From: Chryseobacterium tagetis
GTDB taxonomy: Bacteria; Bacteroidota; Bacteroidia; Flavobacteriales; Weeksellaceae
Direction of reading: 5' to 3'
Assembly: GCF_016735585.2 (NCBI RefSeq)
Contig: NZ_JAERSE020000003.1
Location: forward strand, 558,001-622,000
DNA length: 64,000 bases
Shown: positions 45,311 to 53,852 of the stretch, piece by piece
Position numbering within the stretch: position 1 is the first letter of the stretch
Layout: the number at the start of each line of letters is the position of its first letter
Translations under genes and position numbers: made by a program
The notes under the pieces: model-generated
Databases searched by the model: none
What the model was told of the DNA's origin: nothing
What the model saw: the letters and a program-made list of their open reading frames with translations, nothing else

Positions 45311-46336
45311 ATGAAAAAGAATATTATAGCAGGTTTTGCTGCAATTTTGTTATTAGCTTCATGTAACAAAGATGAAAAGATCTTAAGTACATTAAGTGAT
45401 TATAACAACTCTATGGAAGCAAAAGGATATCATTTTGGTGATAAACTTACCCTTCCGAAAGAAGTTACAGATAATGCAGAAAGTATTACAGTGAGCTTTG
45501 GAGATAAAGAAACTTCAGATTTAACGATAGACCCGAAATTTTTCACTTTAGGTGATAACGCGGTTACTTTCAATATAAAAAAGAAAGGCGGAGAAACCCT
45601 TAACCAAGATGCTACCATTAATGTTTTTGCAAAAAGCCCTGAAAAAAATATTGCTTATAAAATTGTAGCAGAATATCCGCACGATCCTAAAAACTTTGTA
45701 CAGGGTTTCCAGATCGAAGGCAATACAATCTACGAAAGTGACGGGCAGAATGGTTCTTCACAGATTTTAAAATACACTTTAGGAACAACAACTCCTCTTG
45801 CTTCCACAAAGCAGGCTCAGGAAGATTTTTCCGAAGGAAGTACCATTGTTGGTGACAAAGTGTATCAGTTAACATGGCAAAGCAAAAAAGGATATATCTA
45901 TGACAAAAGCTCATTAAAGCTTATCAAAGAATTTGCTTATCCGAATGTTTTTGGGGAAGGTTGGGGATTGACGTATGACGGTAAAAACCTGATTGCTTCT
46001 GACGGAAGTAAGCTTTTATACTTTTTAGATCCTAATGACCCTTCAAAACTGGTAAAATACATCGCCGTTGCAGGAAGTTCTCAGGCGTATGATCAATTGA
46101 ACGAACTTGAATACCACAACGGATTTATCTATGCAAACGTTTGGCAGAAACCCATCATCTTAAAAATCAATCCTGCAAACGGAGAAGTTGTAGGGACATT
46201 TGATTTCACAGAAATTGCTAAACAAAATACCAAAGGAAGTGACGATGTTCTGAACGGAATTGCTTTTAAAGGAGATAATATGTTGGTAACTGGTAAAAAC
46301 TGGTCTAAGATTTATGAAGTTGAAATTACAGAATAA
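45311..46336 (+). CDS. Glutamine-cyclotransferase-like lipoprotein, copy 1
   Basis: A 341-residue lipoprotein with lipobox LLASCNKD (C18). Residues 30-115 form a beta-rich domain (SITVSFGDKETSDL). Then comes a five-bladed-propeller-like domain of the plant-type glutaminyl cyclase family, with YPHDPKNFVQGFQIEGNTIY, a WGLTYDGKNLIASDGS block, and NELEYHNGFIYANVW. This family cyclises N-terminal glutamine to pyroglutamate; the domain lies on the outer face or periplasm here. A near copy follows at 46433. The start follows the -7 box at 45282. Confidence 0.85.
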   Translation: MKKNIIAGFAAILLLASCNKDEKILSTLSDYNNSMEAKGYHFGDKLTLPKEVTDNAESITVSFGDKETSDLTIDPKFFTLGDNAVTFNIKKKGGETLNQDATINVFAKSPEKNIAYKIVAEYPHDPKNFVQGFQIEGNTIYESDGQNGSSQILKYTLGTTTPLASTKQAQEDFSEGSTIVGDKVYQLTWQSKKGYIYDKSSLKLIKEFAYPNVFGEGWGLTYDGKNLIASDGSKLLYFLDPNDPSKLVKYIAVAGSSQAYDQLNELEYHNGFIYANVWQKPIILKINPANGEVVGTFDFTEIAKQNTKGSDDVLNGIAFKGDNMLVTGKNWSKIYEVEITE

Positions 46337-46357
46337 AATCAAATACCATTTCAAAAT

Positions 46358-46389
46358 AAAAAATAGCGTTCCCTTGGAGCGCTATTTTT
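46358..46389 (+). terminator. Terminator between the two cyclotransferase-like genes
   Basis: AAAATAGCG (46360-46368) pairs with CGCTATTTT (46380-46388), with TCC/GGA pairing inside, then T. The second copy has its own -7 box. Confidence 0.75.
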
Positions 46390-46405
46390 AGTAAGATAAA
46401 AACAC

Positions 46406-46413
46406 TATTTTTG
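46406..46413 (+). promoter_or_regulatory. TATTTTTG -7 element before the second cyclotransferase-like gene
   Basis: It lies 19 nt before the ATG at 46433, at nearly the same distance as in copy 1. The promoter may have been duplicated with the gene. Confidence 0.55.
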
Positions 46414-46432
46414 AATAAAGATTAAAAATTCA

Positions 46433-47461
46433 ATGAAAAAAAATCTATTGATCTGTTTTACGTCTGTGATACTTCTTATGTCTTGCTCCAATAAGGATCA
46501 ACTGCTGACTTCTTTAAAAAGATATAATGATTCAATGGAATCCAAAGGATATTATTTTGGAGATCAACTGCAACTGCCAAAAGAAATTACTGATAATGCA
46601 GAAACAATTACAATCAGTTTTGGAGATAAGGAAACATCAGATCTGAAAGTGGATCCTGCATTTTTCGGGTTGGGAAATAATGACGTTACCTTCGTCATTA
46701 AAACAAAAAGCGGAGAGACTTTGAATCAGGATGCCACGATTAATGTTTTGGCTAAATCTCCTGAAAAAAATATAGGATACGAAATCGTAACCGAATATCC
46801 GCATGATGAAAATAATTTCATTGAAGGTTTTCTTTTAGAAGGAAACACAGTGTATGAAAGTGATGGGCTTGAAGGTTCTTCTCAACTGATAAAATATACG
46901 CTGGGTGATAAAACCCCAACGCTTACAGAAAAGCAGGAAGATCATATTTTTTCTGAAGGTTGTGCCGTTGTTGGCGATAAAATCTATCAGTTAACTTACA
47001 AGAACAGAATTGGTTTTGTATATGATAAAAATACATTTAAAAAGATTTCCGAATTTTCTTTACCAAACGCTCTTGCAGAAGGTTGGGGATTGACCTACGA
47101 CGGAAAAAATCTGGTAGCAACAGATGGTTCAAGTAACTTGTATTTTCTTGACGTAAACGATCCTTCAAAAGTGGTAAAAACAGTTTCTGTAGCCGGAAAC
47201 AAAGAAGTCTATGATAAACTGAATGAACTTGAATATCATGACGGGTTTATCTATTCCAATGTCTGGTTTAAACCGATAATTTTAAAAATCAACCCAAATA
47301 CTGGAGAAGTGGTAGGGAAGTTTGATTTTACAAAAATTACAGACACCAGTATGGCTGGAAATACCGAGCATGTTTTGAACGGGATTGCCTTTAAAGGAGA
47401 AAATATGTTGATTACAGGCAAAAACTGGGCAAAAATCTATGAAATAGCCATCAAAAACTGA
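46433..47461 (+). CDS. Glutamine-cyclotransferase-like lipoprotein, copy 2
   Basis: A 342-residue lipoprotein, a tandem paralogue of the previous gene. The lipobox is LLMSCSNKD (C18). Shared blocks include SFGDKETSDL, GETLNQDATINV, EYPHDENNFIEGF, EGWGLTYDGKNLVATDGS and NELEYHDGFIYSNVW. Copy 2 has an added cysteine in SEGCAVVGDKIY and NFIEGF where copy 1 has NFVQGF; the conserved glutamine next to the cyclase glycine is thus Glu here. That may change activity. It is followed by a separate promoter for the next gene. Confidence 0.85.
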   Translation: MKKNLLICFTSVILLMSCSNKDQLLTSLKRYNDSMESKGYYFGDQLQLPKEITDNAETITISFGDKETSDLKVDPAFFGLGNNDVTFVIKTKSGETLNQDATINVLAKSPEKNIGYEIVTEYPHDENNFIEGFLLEGNTVYESDGLEGSSQLIKYTLGDKTPTLTEKQEDHIFSEGCAVVGDKIYQLTYKNRIGFVYDKNTFKKISEFSLPNALAEGWGLTYDGKNLVATDGSSNLYFLDVNDPSKVVKTVSVAGNKEVYDKLNELEYHDGFIYSNVWFKPIILKINPNTGEVVGKFDFTKITDTSMAGNTEHVLNGIAFKGENMLITGKNWAKIYEIAIKN

Positions 47462-47496
47462 ACTAAAATTATAGTGAATCTTACAAATGATTCCAG

Positions 47497-47504
47497 TACC
47501 TTTG
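47497..47504 (+). promoter_or_regulatory. TACCTTTG -7 element upstream of the next secreted-protein gene
   Basis: It lies 55 nt before the GTG start at 47559 in the 97-nt gap after copy 2. Confidence 0.45.
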
Positions 47505-47558
47505 ACAATCTTTTGAATTAGATTTTTTAAGTATATTGACCGTATTAAAAAAAAGCTG

Positions 47559-48476
47559 GTGAGGTTTTTACATCTTATAATATTTTTCATATTCTGTTCG
47601 TTGTCTGCGCAGAAAGCCCTTCCTTTAGACAGTTTAAAGCTTAAGGAAGCCGGAGATATGCTCGCAGACGATTATGGCAATCTGTATATTTATAAAAATA
47701 AGGACTTCAGCTTTACAAAATACGACTCTACAGGAAAGCAGATCGGAAAAATGATGCTTACCGTACCTTTTAAACCTCAAAATGTTCAGAATCCTTTGAG
47801 TGTTGCTTTGTTCTCTGAAAATGCTCAGGAACTGAAATTTGTAGATCAGAACCTGAATGAAATACAGCGTGTAGATTTTAAACAGAAATTCAGCTTCATA
47901 AAATATGCTTACGCTGAAGACTTACAACAGATCTGGCTGATGGACGAAAGCACAAAGCGTCTTCTACAATATAATTTCAGAAATGAAACTACGATCAATT
48001 CTTATCCTTTCGATGCTAATTTCGACGATCTTATCGATCTGTTGGTCTATGAAAATAAGGTATATGTTTTGACTAAAAAACAATTTAAAGTATATACACT
48101 GAAATTTGAAAAACTCTTTGAAGCTGATGTAGAAAACGGAAAACGCTTCAGAAGAGAGAATGATGTCGTTATGATCATTGCTAAACATACAATTTTCAGA
48201 TATAATTCAGGTAAAGAATTAGTTAAGATTTTTGATGATTCGGATGCGCAAATTGTGGATAAAAACACGCTTGCTTATTTTGAAATCAAAGCCAACAAAC
48301 TTTATCTTTACACCCTGGAAAATAAGAAAGAACCTATCCCTCAAACAGAACCGGAACCTGTACCAAAAGAAAATAAAAATCCGAATGAATCTGAAGATAA
48401 AAAAGAGCAGCCGGATTTAATCAAACTTTTGGAGGAAGTTTCAGAAGTTCAGTCATTGGGTGTAGATAATTTATAA
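47559..48476 (+). CDS. Exported protein of unknown function with beta-propeller-like repeats
   Basis: A 305-residue protein with a signal peptide (FIFCSLSAQKA, about residue 18) and a body of beta-strand segments (ADDYGNLYIYKNKDFSFTKYD, QQIWLMDESTKRLL, KVYVLTKKQFKVYTL), as in a WD-like or NHL-like propeller. A charged, Pro/Glu-rich tail follows from about residue 262 (PIPQTEPEPVPKENK). No family is recognised. GTG is used as start; no ATG in frame keeps the signal peptide. It precedes the kinase gene by 25 nt. Confidence 0.6.
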   Translation: MRFLHLIIFFIFCSLSAQKALPLDSLKLKEAGDMLADDYGNLYIYKNKDFSFTKYDSTGKQIGKMMLTVPFKPQNVQNPLSVALFSENAQELKFVDQNLNEIQRVDFKQKFSFIKYAYAEDLQQIWLMDESTKRLLQYNFRNETTINSYPFDANFDDLIDLLVYENKVYVLTKKQFKVYTLKFEKLFEADVENGKRFRRENDVVMIIAKHTIFRYNSGKELVKIFDDSDAQIVDKNTLAYFEIKANKLYLYTLENKKEPIPQTEPEPVPKENKNPNESEDKKEQPDLIKLLEEVSEVQSLGVDNL

Positions 48477-48501
48477 TCATCAGTTAAATAATATACAAAA
48501 G

Positions 48502-49116
48502 ATGCATATTGCAGTTACAGGAAATATTGGAGCGGGAAAAACGACTTTAACTACAATGTTATCAAAACATTACGGTTGGGATGCTCAGTTTGAAGATGTA
48601 GATCATAACCCTTATTTGGAAGATTTTTATGCAGATATGAGCAAATGGAGCTTTGCTTTACAGATTTATTTTCTGGGAAGCAGGTTTCGTCAGGTAAAAG
48701 AAATCAGAGAAAGTGGTAAAAGTATTATTCAGGATCGTACGATCTATGAAGATGCTCATATTTTTGCTGAAAACCTGAATGATATGAATCTTTTGTCAGA
48801 CAGGGATTTTAATAATTATGCTTCAGTTTTTAATCTGATGAAGAGCTTTGTTTCTGCTCCGGATTTATTGATTTATTTAAAATCTGATGTTCCGAATCTT
48901 GTAAAGAAGATTTACAAAAGGGGAAGAGAGTACGAAGCGTCTATCAGTATAGAATACCTGTCAAAACTTAATCAGAAATACGAAAAATGGATTTCTAATT
49001 ATACAGAAGGAAAGCTTCTTATCATAGAAGTTGATGATCTTGATTTTGTTGAAAAACAGGAAGATTTCGGCCTTATTTTAGAGAAAATAGAAGCTGAACT
49101 GAATGGCTTATTTTAG
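48502..49116 (+). CDS. Deoxynucleoside kinase
   Basis: A 204-residue P-loop kinase. Walker A is GNIGAGKT (7-14). The ERS-type motif appears as QDRTIYEDAHIF, and the lid region as KRGREYEASI. Members phosphorylate deoxyadenosine, deoxyguanosine or deoxycytidine in salvage. The exact substrate cannot be read from the sequence. It follows the exported protein by 25 nt and is followed by the ArsC-like gene after 50 nt. Confidence 0.92.
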   Translation: MHIAVTGNIGAGKTTLTTMLSKHYGWDAQFEDVDHNPYLEDFYADMSKWSFALQIYFLGSRFRQVKEIRESGKSIIQDRTIYEDAHIFAENLNDMNLLSDRDFNNYASVFNLMKSFVSAPDLLIYLKSDVPNLVKKIYKRGREYEASISIEYLSKLNQKYEKWISNYTEGKLLIIEVDDLDFVEKQEDFGLILEKIEAELNGLF

Positions 49117-49166
49117 TAATTCAGGTAATAGTAAAGATCAATAGTTTTACAGTTTAAAACAGAAAG

Positions 49167-49517
49167 ATGATTAAAGTTCTACATAACGGAAATTGTTCAA
49201 AATCAAATGCAGCTTTAGCGTATTTGACAGAAAATAATATCCCGTTTGAAATAATAGATATTATTAAAGATCCGTTAAGTGTTTTAGAGATAAAAACGGT
49301 TTTGAAAAAATTAGGAAAAGAGGTTTCTTACATTATACGGGCAACAGATAAATTGTATACGGATAATTTTGTAGGAAAACAGCTTTCAGACGAAGCCTGG
49401 ATTGAAGTTTTATCGAAAAACCCGTCTCTCATCCAGCGTCCTATTTTGATAAAAGGTTCTGTGGCAATCTTAGGGAGACCTTTTGAAAATATAAAAAATT
49501 TTGTAGGGAGCAAATAA
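49167..49517 (+). CDS. ArsC/Spx-family protein (arsenate reductase-like)
   Basis: A 116-residue thioredoxin-fold protein. The catalytic-type cysteine is in HNGNCSKSNAAL near residue 9, and IQRPILIKG carries the conserved arginine near residue 91. It is of glutaredoxin-linked arsenate reductase type, but no other ars genes are near, so another thiol role is possible. It ends before a perfect 11-bp bidirectional hairpin shared with the convergent DUF493 gene. Confidence 0.85.
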   Translation: MIKVLHNGNCSKSNAALAYLTENNIPFEIIDIIKDPLSVLEIKTVLKKLGKEVSYIIRATDKLYTDNFVGKQLSDEAWIEVLSKNPSLIQRPILIKGSVAILGRPFENIKNFVGSK

Positions 49518-49540
49518 TCAAATTAATGATATCAAAAAAC

Positions 49541-49566
49541 TAAAGTCAGCTTATTAGCTGACTTTA
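49541..49566. terminator. Bidirectional terminator between ArsC-like and DUF493 genes
   Basis: TAAAGTCAGCT (49541-49551), loop TATT, AGCTGACTTTA (49556-49566), a perfect stem. Short A/T tracts lie on both sides, fitting use in both directions. Confidence 0.8.
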
Positions 49567-49570
49567 TATT

Positions 49571-49876
49571 TTACAATAAGATTACTCCTTCTACTTTTGC
49601 GACTTCTTTATAGATCGCGACTACCTGATCTGCATCCAAAACAAAGGCATTGATATTGCAGGCGGTGTATTTTCCGTTTTTACTTTCACGGTTTCCTAAT
49701 GTGAATTTGATACCGTCAAAAACCTTATATATTTCCGTAAGTTTTGCCTGATCTGTAGGAATGATAAATTTGAATAAATAATCTTCCGGAAAATCGTGAT
49801 GATCCTCCAGTTTCACCTTCAAAGAATTATAAAATTCTTCAGGGTTTGCATGTTGATTTCCTTGTAATATATCCAT
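49571..49876 (-). CDS. DUF493 (YbeD-like) protein
   Basis: A 101-residue protein with the ACT-like fold of DUF493. It has FYNSLKVKLEDHHDFPEDYLFKFI and ESKNGKYTACNINAFVLDADQVVAIY. The start is moved to 49876, because the codon at 49882 is a TTG and no promoter or ribosome site favours it. Family members are cytoplasmic and probably regulatory, with no proven reaction. It lies opposite to the ArsC-like gene and just after DUF4197 on the same strand. Confidence 0.82.
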   Translation of the reverse strand: MDILQGNQHANPEEFYNSLKVKLEDHHDFPEDYLFKFIIPTDQAKLTEIYKVFDGIKFTLGNRESKNGKYTACNINAFVLDADQVVAIYKEVAKVEGVILL

Positions 49877-49917
49877 CTCCAATTATAAAGTTATATATAA
49901 ATATAGCAATTTTTTTT

Positions 49918-50595
49918 CTATTTACCAAGCGGTCCCAAGAGTGACTTGGAGTTTTGAATTTCGTAGTCTTCAATAATATTGAAGAGTCCGTTTACCAATT
50001 GTTCTGAAGCCAGAGTGCTCAATCCGCCTGCATTTACATTCGATTGGTTTCCGCCTAAAAGACTTCCCAATATATTGCTTCCTGATAATGCTGTGTTAAT
50101 TGTTTTTACAATTCCGTATTTATTCAGTTCTTCCTCAACTTTAGGAGAAATAGCAGCAATAAGTTGCTGAGAGGTCTTTTCCTTTAAGATAAGCGTCGCA
50201 GTCCCTTTTTCTCCCTGAATAATTCTTGTGACATCCTGTGCGTTCAGGCTGTGAACTGCATTTTGCAGGATAGGTTTAGAAATGTTTACCGTGTATACAG
50301 CAGCATCCGCAATATATTCTCTTTCTTTTTTTACCAGCGAAGGAGCTATTTTCTCCAGTGTTGAATTGATATCTCTTAACTCTTTAGGGAGAGCTTTGTC
50401 TACAAGGTTGTTTTGAAGAAATACCTCCCGGTTTCCGTAGACCTGTACTCCTTTATCTATACCGTTTAACAATATATTTCTGATAACTGATAATCCTAAA
50501 TCGCTTGTTGCCAAAGAAGTGCAGGAATGGGTGATGGATGATAATATCGCTCCTGTTCCTATAATCAGACTTGCGGCAATAATGTACTTTTTCAT
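49918..50595 (-). CDS. DUF4197 exported protein
   Basis: A 225-residue protein with a signal peptide-like start (IIAASLIIGTGAILSSITHSC). KALPKELRDINSTLEKIAPSL and LILKEKTSQQLIAAISPKVEEELNKYGI are DUF4197 blocks. The cysteine at about residue 25 could be lipidated, though the preceding residues are not a perfect lipobox. No function is known for the family. A -7 box lies upstream at 50644-50637. DUF493 follows 41 nt downstream. Confidence 0.8.
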   Translation of the reverse strand: MKKYIIAASLIIGTGAILSSITHSCTSLATSDLGLSVIRNILLNGIDKGVQVYGNREVFLQNNLVDKALPKELRDINSTLEKIAPSLVKKEREYIADAAVYTVNISKPILQNAVHSLNAQDVTRIIQGEKGTATLILKEKTSQQLIAAISPKVEEELNKYGIVKTINTALSGSNILGSLLGGNQSNVNAGGLSTLASEQLVNGLFNIIEDYEIQNSKSLLGPLGK

Positions 50596-50636
50596 GAATC
50601 TTAAAATTATTCTTAGTGTTTTTTCAAATACTGCAC

Positions 50637-50644
50637 CAAAGGTA
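50637..50644 (-). promoter_or_regulatory. TACCTTTG -7 element before DUF4197
   Basis: On the minus strand the box is TACCTTTG, 41 nt before the ATG at 50595. Confidence 0.55.
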
Positions 50645-50902
50645 AATATTTAACGAAAAATAACAGCATATATTCTGTATCTAACATAAAAAACTACTTA
50701 AAGCTTTAAAAAGAAGCATTGATAGCCGTTTTTAGGAGTTTTTTAAGACTTTTTAAGGTTTTTATCGATGTGAATAATTTAATTATATCTATTTTTTTTA
50801 ATGATAATTTCAATAATTTAATATTTTTTTTAATTTTTAATTCGAATTATATGCTTTAATATTATTTTTTAAGTAACTTTAACATTGTTTAAGATATTTT
50901 TT

Positions 50903-50910
50903 TACTTTTG
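50903..50910 (+). promoter_or_regulatory. TACTTTTG -7 element of the SusC/D operon
   Basis: It matches TAnnTTTG. With TTG at 50885-50887 it forms the only promoter candidate before susC. Confidence 0.55.
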
Positions 50911-51009
50911 ACTAATGTCTTTTTTTGAGAATAAAGATTTTCCCATAAAAGACCATAAAAACTGAAAAGTTTTTATCCTGACTTGATTGTACGAATAAAA
51001 TTAAACTAT

Positions 51010-53841
51010 ATGAAACAACGTGATTTAAAGTATTCATGTCTCATTGCTGTTCTATACTTTGGTATGAATGTCAATGCGCAGGTTACTCCTAAAAAAGATT
51101 CTGTAACTAAAGAGCAGAAAATTGAGGAGGTAATTGTAGTAGGCTACGGTACTCAGAAAAAGGAAAATGTTACAGGGAGTATTGGAGTTATTTCATCAAA
51201 AGATTTGGCAGATAAACCCAATCCTAATGCGCTAAGCTCAGTACAAGGGAAAGCGGCTGGTGTGCAAATTTTTAATTCAGGAACGCCAGGAGGATCCCCT
51301 AGAGTAGATATTCGAGGTATCGGATCGATGACAGGAAGTACAGTTTATATTGTTGATGGTTCGATTACTACAGATATTTCTTATCTTAATTCTCAGGATA
51401 TTGAGTCTATGAGTATTCTTAAAGATCCTGCGAGTTTAGCTATTTACGGTGCACAGGCCGGTAATGGAGCTGTAATCATTAAAACAAAAACTGGTAGAGG
51501 TAAGAAGCCAACATTTAATGTGAATTCTTATTTAGGAATAAAGACCGTTACTAATATTCCCAAAATGGTTAATGGAGATCAATATATAGAATTATACAAT
51601 GAAAAATTGAGTAATGATTCTACAACTCCACCATTGCCGACAGACTTTATTACAAAAGCACAATATCCAGGAAATACAGATTGGTATAAAGAAATTTTAC
51701 GACCAAGTACGATTAATTCTAATGATTTTTCCGCCTCAGGTGCCATTGGTAAGCTTTCTTATTATGGAAGTGTAGGTTATCTTCAGGATGAAGGAAACTT
51801 AGATGCAAACAAAGGCATCAATTCAGGAAGTAATTTTAAGAGATTTACTACCAAAGCAAATTTAAGCTATAAAATTACGGATAATATTACGATAGGTGAT
51901 AATTTTACTTTTTCTAAAATCCTTACTAATATAGCAAGCAACCCTTTATTGAATGCTTATATTGCACCCCCTGTTTATGGACCTATAAATCCGAGTACAG
52001 GAAATTATCAGTACTTTACTTTGGCTAATATAACCAACCCAAGAGCGCAACTTGATCTTTTCAGATCCCAAAACAGGCAGCAAAGAATGTTGAATAATGT
52101 TTGGGGTGAGGTGAAGTTTTTACAAGACTTTACTTTTAGAATCAGTTTGACTAATGATAATCTAAATTCAAGTTTATATGAATATACCCCTGTAATGACA
52201 TATGTGCCTAAGCCGGGGAATTCAACTTTGATAACAAGGGATTCTAGAAATAGAGATTACGTTTGGGACAATACTTTAAATTGGAAGAAAAAATTTGGAT
52301 CTCATAATTTAGATGTTTTAGCAGGTTTTTCCAGAACTCAAAACTATTACTCTCAAGCTTATTGGAATGCAAGTAATGTGAATTATGATGGTACTAATGG
52401 CTCTCTTCAAATTTCTAACGGAAGCGATATTTTTGGAATAGACGTATATAATCCAGGTTATAATGTGGTTCCTTACCTATCCCGAATTCAATCGTTTTTT
52501 GGAAGAGTTAATTATGATTATGCAGGGAAATATTTAATTAATGCATCTATTCGTAGAGATGGATCTTCTAATTTTAACGTTAATAGAAATGAAGTGTTTC
52601 CATCTGTAAGTGCAGGTTGGGTAGTGTCGAAGGAAAACTTCATGAGTAATCAGAATATTTTTGATTTATTGAAATTAAGAGGAAGCTGGGGTAGAACAGG
52701 AAATCCAAATGTGCAATATGGCGCCTATCAGTTATCTGCTACTGCTATAAAGGAAGGAGCGTATTATGGTTCTACGGGATCTCCAGCTCAAACAATTAGT
52801 CAATTTATTGATACTACGATTGGTTGGGAGATTACAACTGGAAAGGATTTTGGTGTTGAAATGGCTTTTTTAAAAAATAAATTAAAGTTTGAAGCTACTT
52901 ATTTTGATAAAGATACTAAAGATGTAGTGTACGGTATCGTTCAAGGTACAGTTTCTGGAGCAAGTAATTATAATAATTATATTACTAATGCTTTTTCTTT
53001 TAAAAACAAAGGTTTAGAACTGTCTGTGAACTATGATGCAAAGATTTCTGAAAAAGTGAAATTGGGAATATATGGAAATTTTACGTCACTTAAAAACGAA
53101 ATTACCTCTGTTTTCGGAGGATCTTATCAGAATGCAGGAGCAAGCCTTTTTGGAAACCAGATTGTAAGACTTGAAGCTGGTCAAGCAGTAGGTTCTTACT
53201 ACGGCTATCAAGTTGCTGGAGTTTTCCAAACAGATGCTGAAGCTGCAGCTTCAGCGCAGGGAGCTTCGGGAGCAAAAGCAGGTTGGTTTAAATTTGCAGA
53301 CCAAGATGGAAATGGTATTATTGATGAAAGAGATAAAACATTCTTGGGAAGCCCGGTTCCAAAAGGTACTTACGGTTTTGGATTTAATATGAATATATCA
53401 AATATTGATTTTGGAATCGACTTCCAAGGTGTATTTGGAAACAAAATCTATAATTACAATAGAGAACAGCGTTATGGTAATGAAAGCTGGGATTTAGATT
53501 TCTATAATAACAGATGGCATGGAGCGGGTACATCAAATTCTTATTCGATGGCTACCAATAACCAATCTATCATTTTACCAAGTAGTTTTTATGTAGAAGA
53601 TGGAAGCTATTTCCGTATCAGAAATATTCAGGTTGGATATACATTCCCAAAAGGATTCTCAAAATGGCCTAACTTCAATAAAGTAAGAATTTATTTAAGT
53701 GCTCAGAATCCTTGGACAACTTTCAAATACCACGGTTTCTCTCCTGAGATTACAAGTACAGACAGGGTAAGTATGGGAGTGGATAATAATATCTATCCGA
53801 TGTCTGCAATTTACACAATGGGTACAAGTATCACTTTTTAA
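51010..53841 (+). CDS. SusC-like TonB-dependent glycan receptor
   Basis: A 943-residue receptor. The signal peptide ends near MNVNAQ (residue 24). The mature protein goes almost straight to the SusC plug motif EEVIVVGYGTQKKENVTGSI, without the usual 80-residue carboxypeptidase-like domain. DVRGIGSMTGSTVYIVDG-like plug residues and a long barrel follow, ending TMGTSITF. It imports oligosaccharides with its SusD lid. The start is 51010 because the upstream in-frame TTG has no ribosome site. SusD follows 11 nt later. Confidence 0.95.
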   Translation: MKQRDLKYSCLIAVLYFGMNVNAQVTPKKDSVTKEQKIEEVIVVGYGTQKKENVTGSIGVISSKDLADKPNPNALSSVQGKAAGVQIFNSGTPGGSPRVDIRGIGSMTGSTVYIVDGSITTDISYLNSQDIESMSILKDPASLAIYGAQAGNGAVIIKTKTGRGKKPTFNVNSYLGIKTVTNIPKMVNGDQYIELYNEKLSNDSTTPPLPTDFITKAQYPGNTDWYKEILRPSTINSNDFSASGAIGKLSYYGSVGYLQDEGNLDANKGINSGSNFKRFTTKANLSYKITDNITIGDNFTFSKILTNIASNPLLNAYIAPPVYGPINPSTGNYQYFTLANITNPRAQLDLFRSQNRQQRMLNNVWGEVKFLQDFTFRISLTNDNLNSSLYEYTPVMTYVPKPGNSTLITRDSRNRDYVWDNTLNWKKKFGSHNLDVLAGFSRTQNYYSQAYWNASNVNYDGTNGSLQISNGSDIFGIDVYNPGYNVVPYLSRIQSFFGRVNYDYAGKYLINASIRRDGSSNFNVNRNEVFPSVSAGWVVSKENFMSNQNIFDLLKLRGSWGRTGNPNVQYGAYQLSATAIKEGAYYGSTGSPAQTISQFIDTTIGWEITTGKDFGVEMAFLKNKLKFEATYFDKDTKDVVYGIVQGTVSGASNYNNYITNAFSFKNKGLELSVNYDAKISEKVKLGIYGNFTSLKNEITSVFGGSYQNAGASLFGNQIVRLEAGQAVGSYYGYQVAGVFQTDAEAAASAQGASGAKAGWFKFADQDGNGIIDERDKTFLGSPVPKGTYGFGFNMNISNIDFGIDFQGVFGNKIYNYNREQRYGNESWDLDFYNNRWHGAGTSNSYSMATNNQSIILPSSFYVEDGSYFRIRNIQVGYTFPKGFSKWPNFNKVRIYLSAQNPWTTFKYHGFSPEITSTDRVSMGVDNNIYPMSAIYTMGTSITF

Positions 53842-53852
53842 TTTAGAAAATC

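Larger units (their letters stand above)
50596..51009. other. 414-nt upstream region of the SusC/D locus, with a putative promoter
   Basis: A very AT-rich stretch. It contains the divergent DUF4197 promoter at 50637-50644 and a TACTTTTG box at 50903-50910 for susC, with TTG at 50885-50887 as a possible -33 (15-nt spacing, slightly short). A leader of about 90 nt to the susC ATG would result. No regulator gene or ORF is found in it. Confidence 0.5.
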
